From: Chitinophagaceae bacterium
Lineage (GTDB): Bacteria; Bacteroidota; Bacteroidia; Chitinophagales; Chitinophagaceae
Direction of reading: 5' to 3'
Length of the DNA stretch: 64,000 bases
Assembly (NCBI GenBank): GCA_016713965.1
Contig: JADJOC010000009.1
Location: 1,116,001-1,180,000 of the forward strand
Shown here in pieces: positions 57,694-64,000 of this stretch. The notes under the pieces were generated by a model, which had not been told where the DNA came from, did not search any database, and saw only the letters and a program-made list of their open reading frames with translations. Within the stretch, counting starts at the first letter, position 1. Each line of letters starts with the position of its first letter. Position numbers and translations under genes: made by a program.

Positions 57694-59649
57694 ATGAGCA
57701 ACTTTACAACAAGAAAAATAGTGGCATTTTTCACTTTTGTTTTTTTCTGCCAACAAGGATTTTCTCAAGGCATTGGCATCAACAATAATGGTGCAAAACC
57801 TAACATATCGGCTATGCTGGATGTAACAGCCGAGCATAAAGGCATATTAATCCCACGAGTTGCCTTATCAACTTTTGATCCAAACGTAGTTCCCACTCCG
57901 GCCAACAGCCTTTTGGTGTACAATACCAATCAGGAATATACACATGGGATGGGCTATTACTACAACAGGCGTGATGAAATGAATCCGGAATGGGTAAGGC
58001 TGCTAACTTCAAGGGACGGATGGTCAGTTAATGGAAATTCCGGCTTGGATGCCACTCATTTTGTAGGCACAACGGATAACGTGGATTTGCGGTTGGTACG
58101 AAATAATGTAGAAGGTCTGCGTGTTGCCACCGGAGGTGCTCTTTTAGGAACAGGAACTTTTGACGGAGTGCCACCCGTTAGTGGTGCCGGTATCCGTTTT
58201 ATGTGGGTACCCCGCAAATTTTCTATCCGGGCTGGTTATGTAGAGGGTACGCAATGGGATTTGGATAATATGGGCGATGGCACATTGGGCGTAGGTAAAA
58301 ATGTACAAGCCAGTGGGGAATTTTCCACGGCTTTGGGAAACAATACGTTAGCCGATAACTTTTATGCCACGGCTTTGGGAAATGGGTCGCAGGCATTGGG
58401 TGAAAGTTCTTTTGCTAGTGGGTTTAATTCGGTAGCTGGTGGTGATTTTTCTGTTGCCCTAGGAAACGGGTCGCAGGCATTGGGTGAAAGTTCTTTTGCT
58501 AGTGGGTTTAATTCGGTAGCTGGTGGTGATTTTTCTGTTGCCATGGGTTTTACCGCAAAGGCTCCGGGCTTGTACGGCGTATCACTTGGCAGTTTGAATG
58601 AGGCTAATATTGAAAGCGCAGTAGCTATAGGGCAGGGGAATGTTGCTTCCAACTTATCTGCCGTTGCTTTGGGGCATTATACGAAGTCGAGCGGTTCGGC
58701 ATCTTTTGCTGCCGGTAACGGATCCAATGCTAGTGCCGATTATGCCATTGCTATGGGAAATAATGCTAAAGCATCGGCCATTAATACGGTATCTCTGGGA
58801 TGGAATAATACAGCAAGCAACCAATCGGCTGTGGCCATTGGTGTGGGTAATACAGCCAATAATCTGGTTGCAGTAGCTATAGGCGAAGGAAATACAGCAA
58901 GTGGTATTAGTTCCACCGCTTTTGGGTTTCATACAAAAGCTACAAATATATATTCTACTGCTATGGGGGGCGGCACGCTTGCATCAGGAGTGTATTCTAC
59001 TGTGATGGGGCGCAACAATAGGGCAATGGGTGATTTTTCATTAGCTGGAGGGGATTCCAGTACAGCGAGTGGAGTTGCTGCTATAGCTATTGGGGGATTG
59101 GCGAAAGCAAATGGAGACTTGTCTGTGGCCTTGGGAGAGGGGGTAATAGCAAATGCACATGGGTCTGTTGCTTTTGGAAGATTTAATATTAATGCGGCGG
59201 CCAATCCGGGGTTCCCTAACGTTGCCGACCGGGTTTTTCAAATTGGTGATGGAACTTCCAATGCTATCCGAAAAGATATTCTGTATCTCACCCGTGGCGG
59301 AAATTTAACCATTACAGGAAATTTAGTAGCCAATATGATTCTTTATCCTTCCGATTTGCGTTTAAAAACGGATATTGCACCTTTGCAAAGTGTATTAAAC
59401 AATATTGATAAAATTCAGCCCATTACCTACTATTTTAAGGATAAAAACAATTATCCGGCTGCTCATCAGATTGGTTTTAACGCTCAGGAGATTGAAAAAG
59501 AGTTTCCGGAATTGGTAAATAAAACAGATAATGGATTTTTGTCCGTGAATTATGCACAAATGACGGCGGTACTTTTGCAGGCCGTTAAAGAGCAGCAACA
59601 ACAAATAAAAGAATTGCAACAACAAATTGAAAAAATATCAAAAAAATAA
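57694..59649 (+). CDS. Array gene G: divergent secreted YadA-head-repeat / S74 fibre protein, intact
   Basis: 651 residues. Signal peptide (IVAFFTFVFFCQQGFSQ), N-domain (SAMLDVTAEHKGILIPRVAL, PVSGAGIRFMWVPRK). A head-repeat domain at about 190-500 has more diverse units (ALGNGSQALGESSFASGFNS, VAIGQGNVASNLSAVALG). The S74 domain (YPSDLRLKTDIAPLQSVLNN, HQIGFNAQEIEKEFPELVNK) is followed by a coiled coil (IKELQQQIEKISKK). Two consecutive 28-residue blocks around 58380-58545 are exact 84-bp duplicates. It is the plus-strand, most diverged member, with a C-terminus closest to B and C. Reads outward from the inverted repeat shared with F's upstream region. Confidence 0.88.
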   Translation: MSNFTTRKIVAFFTFVFFCQQGFSQGIGINNNGAKPNISAMLDVTAEHKGILIPRVALSTFDPNVVPTPANSLLVYNTNQEYTHGMGYYYNRRDEMNPEWVRLLTSRDGWSVNGNSGLDATHFVGTTDNVDLRLVRNNVEGLRVATGGALLGTGTFDGVPPVSGAGIRFMWVPRKFSIRAGYVEGTQWDLDNMGDGTLGVGKNVQASGEFSTALGNNTLADNFYATALGNGSQALGESSFASGFNSVAGGDFSVALGNGSQALGESSFASGFNSVAGGDFSVAMGFTAKAPGLYGVSLGSLNEANIESAVAIGQGNVASNLSAVALGHYTKSSGSASFAAGNGSNASADYAIAMGNNAKASAINTVSLGWNNTASNQSAVAIGVGNTANNLVAVAIGEGNTASGISSTAFGFHTKATNIYSTAMGGGTLASGVYSTVMGRNNRAMGDFSLAGGDSSTASGVAAIAIGGLAKANGDLSVALGEGVIANAHGSVAFGRFNINAAANPGFPNVADRVFQIGDGTSNAIRKDILYLTRGGNLTITGNLVANMILYPSDLRLKTDIAPLQSVLNNIDKIQPITYYFKDKNNYPAAHQIGFNAQEIEKEFPELVNKTDNGFLSVNYAQMTAVLLQAVKEQQQQIKELQQQIEKISKK

Positions 59650-59689
59650 TATTTTAGCCCGTTGGCGGAATTAATTTGGTAAAGTATGC

Positions 59690-60079
59690 TTAACCCTGCC
59701 TAACGGGTTTGTTGTAAATAAATTTGTTTAAGAACTGTAAAATAGTAAATACTGTAATCTTGGCCAATATTCTACATTTAAATTTGGTAAAGGATTTGGC
59801 ATAATTAGTTGTATCATAAACCGATTACACAATTGTTAGAAAACGGGTACGGTTCGCTTTCTAACTTTTTTTGGTATTCTGATAACGGGCTTCCGCTCTT
59901 TTTGATTATTTCTTACCGGCACCTCTACTTGTATGGCTGCTGTTTCAAATAAATTTATCTGATGCTACCTTCCGGAGTATCCTTTACCACTGGTTATGAT
60001 GCAATTGCTGAACAATTCTTTTACATCTTTTAAATAATGAATATTATGTACGCTTGCCTTGGTTAAATCTAAAAATATT
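59690..60079 (-). pseudogene. IS982-family transposase, C-terminal fragment
   Basis: Read on the minus strand, DLTKASVHNIHYLKDVKELF, GKGYSG, FETAAIQVEVPVRNNQKE, QLCNRFMI and YAKSFTKFKCRILAKITVF follow the order of an IS982 C-terminal half, with several indels and a stop. It ends by an AGCCCGTTGGCGGAATTAA terminus at about 59656. Upstream it is cut off by the dispersed repeat at 60086, as the other IS982 remnant is at 57002. Confidence 0.65.
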
Positions 60080-60085
60080 TAAAAT

Positions 60086-60180
60086 TTATAGGATTAGGTA
60101 TTTTTATCTCAAACCTACTACAGTATTGAGTTGTTCTCTATTTACTTTTTTTCTTGATAAAAAAAGTAAAAAAAATCAAG
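60086..60180 (+). repeat. Dispersed 270-bp repeat, truncated third copy
   Basis: ttataggattaggtattttt to the TTTACTTTTTTTCTTGAT hairpin matches 57001-57095 almost exactly, then the sequence diverges. Confidence 0.65.
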
Positions 60181-60197
60181 GCGGGGAAGGAATAGCG

Positions 60198-60276
60198 CAA
60201 AAAGAGTAGAAGTTCAGATTCAAGATGCAAAATAGCCGCAGAGTCCCTTGGCCAACATGCAAAAGCTATGCAAGGA
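60198..60276. repeat. Dispersed repeat, copy 2
   Basis: Copy of 43926-44003. It lies between the third 270-bp repeat copy and an IS5-like element; the remainder of 60277-60354 shows nothing recognisable. Confidence 0.7.
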
Positions 60277-60354
60277 AGCGAGAAGATAAAGAAATAATGT
60301 TGTGAACAAAAAAATAAAAAATGGAACTAGGAAATCGTTAGCAGTCATTCTATA

Positions 60355-61809
60355 TAGTCGTTCCTCAAAAATCTCTACAATCCTTTACCATTCATAATTT
60401 ATACACACTTATGGATAAATAAATCTGCAGGAAAAGTATAAAGAAGCTTAAAAATCTTGCAAATTTGTATCATGTTAGCAAAGCAAAAAAACAATGCACA
60501 AATTGGTTTTTACAGCAGTTTTGAAGAGCAGTTGAATCATTCTCATCCGCTTTATATACTGGCAAACAGGATTGATTGGAATGTGTTTGAAGAAGCTTTT
60601 AAAAAACATTATAGTGCAACCCAGGGCAAACCAGCCAAGCCTATCCGGTTAATGGTATCGTTGCTGATTTTAAAGCAAGTCCGCAATTTAAGTGACCAAA
60701 GTGTAGTAGAGCAATGGGCGGAAAATGCCTATTATCAATACTTTGGCGGAGAAAAATTATTTTCTGTAAAACCACCTTGTGTGGCTACAGAGTTAGTAGA
60801 GTTTAGAAAACGAATTGGAGAAGCTGGGGCAGAATTGATTTTTAAAGCAAGTATCCGTATCAATGGTAAAGATGCCGATGATGATAATTTGAGTGGGGAT
60901 ACTACTGTACAGGAAAAAAATATCACCTATCCAACCGATGATAAGCTGTACAAAAAGATAATTGTAAAATGTCAGGCCATAGCCCTAAAAGAAAGCCTGG
61001 AACTAAGACAGAGTTATAAGTTCACGATAAAAAAACTAAGCACTGTTCAGCGTTTTAAGAAAAACAAAGACGGCGCAGGCAAAGCAAGGAAAGCTGGTAA
61101 AAAATTAAAACAATAGCAGGCAGGTTAGTACGGGAGCTTGAACGCAAACTTACTGCCGATAGTTTAAATCGGTATGCAACACATTTATCATTGTTTAAAA
61201 CAGTATTAGCACAAAAGAGAAGCGATAGCGGTAAAGTTTACAGTCTTCATGAACCCGATGTAAAATGCTACACTAAAGGCAAAGAGCATAAAAGATTTGA
61301 GTTTGGCAGCAAAGCTTCTTTTTTAGTAACACAAAGTAGCGGTGTAATTGTTGGGGCATTAAATTTTACAGAATCCCTGCATGACTCAAAAACACTACCG
61401 GCAGTATTAGAACAATATGAAAGGCTGATGGGCAAAGAGGTTAAAAATATTTTTTTAGACAGAGGGTACCGGGGGCCTAAAATGATTAACAACACAGCAT
61501 TACACATACCAAAGCCAAATAAGAACATTACTCAGGCCCAAAGAAAAAGACATAAACGCAGAGCAGCAATAGAACCTGTGATTGGCCATTTAAAATACAA
61601 TTACAGAATGAGCAGAAATTACCTCAAAGGTGCAGTTGGGGATGCAATGAATGTAATATTAGCGGCTACAGCAATGAATTTTAAAAGAATGATGAATAAA
61701 TGGAAAGTAGAATTTATTTTTTGGGCCTTAAAATTGCTTCGCTTCTTTAACTTTTATACTCAACTGATTTTTGTCCCCAAAGTAAAAATGACTTTTTGAG
61801 GATCGACTA
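60355..61809 (+). mobile_element. IS5-like insertion sequence, copy 1
   Basis: 1455 bp with ends TAGTCGTTCCTCAAAAA and TTTTTGAGGATCGACTA, a 17-bp inverted repeat with one mismatch. It carries one transposase gene and is nearly identical to the inverted copy at 61966-63412. It interrupts an IS3-type element whose remnant lies between the two copies. Confidence 0.8.
60472..61799 (+). CDS. IS5/IS1182-like transposase, frameshifted
   Basis: The first half has the DUF772-type DNA-binding domain (RLMVSLLILKQVRNLSDQSV, VEQWAENAYYQYFGGE) and the first catalytic aspartate in LSGDTTVQEKNITYPTD. The second half has GALNFTESLHDSKTLP, the second aspartate in NIFLDRGYRGP, and the glutamate region KRRAAIEPVIGHLKYNYRM. 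The break near 61107-61112 is restored by one A, giving KLKTIAGRLVRELERKL. The ATG at 60472 is preferred to a TTG at 60457. Whether it belongs to IS5 or IS1182 in the strict sense cannot be settled here. Confidence 0.8.
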
Positions 61810-61965
61810 TGTAGAACGTTTTAATAAAACATACAGGGAATCTGTATTAGATGCTTATCTGTTTGACAGCATTGATGAGATAAGGGAGGTAACACAAACG
61901 TGGGTAGATGATTATAATTGTACCAGACCCCATGATGCCCTTAATGGCCTGTCACCAAAAATAAG
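61810..61965 (+). pseudogene. IS3-family OrfB transposase, internal fragment
   Basis: The 52 residues between the IS5-like copies, VERFNKTYRESVLDAYLFDS and TQTWVDDYNCTRPHDALNGL, match the C-terminal part of the IS3 integrase-core OrfB (ERFN, Y-N-x-x-RPHDALNGL). Both ends are cut by the IS5-like copies. Confidence 0.8.
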
Positions 61966-63412
61966 TAGTCGATCCTCAAAAAGTCATTTTTAGTTTGGGG
62001 ACAAAAATCAGTTGAGTATAAAAGTTAAAGAAGCGAAGCAATTTTAAGGCCCAAAAAATAAATTCTACTTTCCATTTATTCATCATTCTTTTAAAATTCA
62101 TTGCTGCAGCCGCTAATATTACATTGATTGCATCTCCAACTGTACCTTTGAGGTAATTTCTGCTCATTCTGTAATCGTGTTTTAAATGCCCTATTACAGG
62201 CTCTATTGCCGCTCTGCGTTTATGTCTTTGCGTTTGGTTTGAGTAATGTCCTTATCTGGCTTTGGTGTGTGTAATGCAGTATTGTTAATCATTTTAGGGC
62301 CCCGGTACCCCTGTCTAAAAAACATTTTTAGCCTCTTTGTCCATCAGCCTTTCATATTGTTCTAATACTGAGGGTAGTGTTTTGAGTCATGCAGGGATTC
62401 TGTAAAATTTAATGCCCCAACAATTACGCCGGTACTTTGTGTTACTAAAAAGAGGCTTTGCTTCCAAACTCAAATTTTTATGCCCTTTGCCTTTAGTGTA
62501 GCATTTTACATCGGGTTCATGAAGGCTGTAAACTTTACCGCTATCGCTTCTTTTTTGTGCTAATACTGTTTTAAACAATGATAAATCGGTTGCATACCTG
62601 TTTAAACTATCGGCAGTAAGTTTGCGTTCAAGCCCCGTACTAACCTGCCTGCTATTGTTTTAATTTTTTACCAGCTTTTCTTGCTTTGCCTGCGCCGGCT
62701 TTGTTTTTCTTAAAACGCTGAACAGTGCTTAGTTTTTTACCGTAAACTTATAACTCTGTCTTAGTTCCACCCTTTCTTTTAGGCCTATGGCCTGACATTT
62801 TACAATTATCTTTTGTACAGCTTATCATCGGTTGGATAGGTGATATTTTTTTTCCTGTACAGTAGTATCCCCACTCAAATTATCATCATCGGCATCTTTA
62901 CCATTGATACGGATACTTTCTTTAAAAATCAATTCTGACCCCGCTTCTCCAATTCGTTTTCTAAACTCTACTAACTCTGTAGGCACACAAGGTGGTTTTA
63001 CAGAAAATAATTTTTCTCCGCCAAAGTACTGATAATAGGCATTTTCCGCCCATTGCCCTACTACACTTTCATCACTTAAATTGCGAAGCTGCTTTAAAAT
63101 CAGCAACGATACCATTAAGCGGATAGGCTTGCCTGGTTTGCCCTGGGTTGCACTGTAATGTTTTTTAAAAGCTTCTTCAAACACATTCCAATCAATCCTG
63201 TTTGCCAGTATATAAAGCGGATGAGAATGATTCAACTGCTCTTCAAAACTGCTGTAAAAACCAATTTGTGCACTGTTTTTTTGCTTGGATAACATGATAC
63301 AAATTTGCAGGATTTTTAAGCTCATTTCTACTTTTCTTGCAGATTTATTTATCCATAAGTGTGTATAAATTATGAATGGTAAAGGATTGTAGGGCTTTTT
63401 GAGGAACGACTA
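61966..63412 (-). mobile_element. IS5-like insertion sequence, copy 2 (inverted)
   Basis: 1447 bp with the same ends as copy 1 (TAGTCGATCCTCAAAAA and TTTTTGAGGAACGACTA), in opposite orientation. Several small deletions relative to copy 1. Confidence 0.8.
61976..63295 (-). pseudogene. IS5-like transposase, multiply frameshifted
   Basis: Same protein as in copy 1 (MLSKQKNSAQIGFYSSFEEQ start, MSRNYLKGTVGDAINVILAA near the end) but broken into at least four frames. Breaks lie near 62835, 62390, 62230 and 62170, many of them missing single bases of copy 1. Confidence 0.8.
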
Positions 63413-63429
63413 GTTAATTAACTAATTTT

Positions 63430-63525
63430 ATGAACTTACCTATTACCCATCCTAAGATAAAACAAAATATTACAGCTATTCAGGCGAAAAAAATACTGGA
63501 AAAATCAGGATTAAAAATAAAATAG
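63430..63525 (+). other. Tiny ORF of 31 codons, possibly a fragment
   Basis: MNLPITHPKIKQNITAIQAK and 11 more residues (ending SGLKIK) precede a stop. It directly follows the IS5-like end and may be the tail of a gene cut by the insertion. Not recognised. Confidence 0.2.
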
Positions 63526-63631
63526 CAATTTCAACTGCAAAATCTGATTATTCAAAATAACTTACTACATCTAAACTTAGATTAAATTATAGCGATATGA
63601 GTTTTTAGAAGCCAACGAAATAAATGTAAAC

Positions 63632-64000
63632 TTATTTTATATCAACTATGTTAGATGGCCCTTCCTCTTCTATAACTTCTAAAAGTCTATCGGAAGATAT
63701 ACCTTCATTTTCTTCAAGATAATTTTTAATACTTGCAATACGTTTATGGGACAACTTTATTTGTTTTGGTGTTTTTCCATATGCAGTTATCTTAATTTCT
63801 GAATCAGGATGTTCCTTCATTCTAGTTGAAATACTGCTAAGCAATGCTTTTGTAGTAGAATTAAGTATAAAAGATGATGATTTGAAACTAATAGATGGCA
63901 ATTCTCCTAAATCTTCTATAATTGGAGCACCTCCCAGGCTGCCTCTTCCCCAACCTTCGTATGGTTTATGCAAAGTAATATCATATACAGTTGACTGCAT
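63632..64000 (-). CDS. OmpA-family protein, C-terminal part (cut by window edge)
   Basis: The 122 residues seen contain PSISFKSSSFILNSTTKALL, ITAYGKTPKQIKLSHKRIAS and IKNYLEENEGISSDRLLEVI. These follow the OmpA-like peptidoglycan-binding pattern (beta strand, LS-x-x-RI, Y-L, G-I-x-x-x-RL). Its N-terminus and start lie beyond 64000. Outer-membrane/periplasmic location is inferred from family. Confidence 0.7.
   Translation of the reverse strand: MQSTVYDITLHKPYEGWGRGSLGGAPIIEDLGELPSISFKSSSFILNSTTKALLSSISTRMKEHPDSEIKITAYGKTPKQIKLSHKRIASIKNYLEENEGISSDRLLEVIEEEGPSNIVDIK

Noticed and set aside
41463..59649. Prophage tail-fibre cluster
   Set aside because: S74 domains suggest phage, but every gene has its own signal peptide, and no capsid, portal, terminase, integrase or lysis gene is seen nearby.
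1..64000. tRNA and rRNA genes
   Set aside because: I found no cloverleaf-like or rRNA-like sequence by eye; a covariance-model scan would be needed to exclude them fully.

Overview
The window comes from an AT-rich member of the Bacteroidota, most likely the Chitinophagales/Chitinophagaceae. This is inferred from gene content: a fused 2-oxoacid:ferredoxin oxidoreductase alpha chain, DUF6089-type and PorT-type outer-membrane barrels, a DUF6452-type lipoprotein, a long QueA, LytS-type kinases, an eno-ftsB-like pair and the virtual absence of Shine-Dalgarno sequences. No rRNA, tRNA or CRISPR array was recognised.

Layout. 1-4520 is housekeeping: a small secreted protein, enolase, a FtsB/DivIC-like protein, endonuclease III and an outer-membrane barrel. 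4521-9836 is accessory: a decayed IS630 element, palindromic repeats, and a DUF6973-like lipoprotein followed by two paralogous small lipoproteins. 9837-41288 is mostly chromosomal core: an orphan LytS kinase, korA, an arginase-fold protein, PBP4, mutL, a GH3-serine hydrolase fusion, acs, queA, an L,D-transpeptidase, an ECF sigma/anti-sigma/barrel operon, kbl, a DUF1016 nuclease, lutB, a deacetylase-like protein, and a comEC-purH-EamA run.

41463-59649 is the most distinctive part. Six tandem minus-strand genes (called A to F here) and one divergent plus-strand gene (G) encode secreted fibre proteins. Each has a signal peptide, a conserved N-terminal domain, 16 to about 34 copies of a 14-residue YadA-head-like repeat, an S74/endosialidase-type intramolecular chaperone domain, and usually a short C-terminal coiled coil. 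The genes are mosaics of a few interchangeable leader, N-domain and C-domain types, with duplicated intergenic segments and MITE-like elements between them. A 193-bp copy of the promoter and start of G lies upstream of F in inverted orientation.

59650-64000 is an insertion-sequence graveyard: an IS982 remnant and two inverted IS5-like copies flanking an IS3 fragment. It ends in a partial OmpA-family gene.

Caveat: many genes, including essential ones (eno, purH), are broken by single-base indels, very often in homopolymers. Where a paralogue or the protein family gives the expected frame, the break is usually one missing base. This looks more like residual sequencing error than biology, so frameshifted genes are annotated as whole loci with the break described. 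purH also carries a larger internal deletion that homopolymer error cannot explain.
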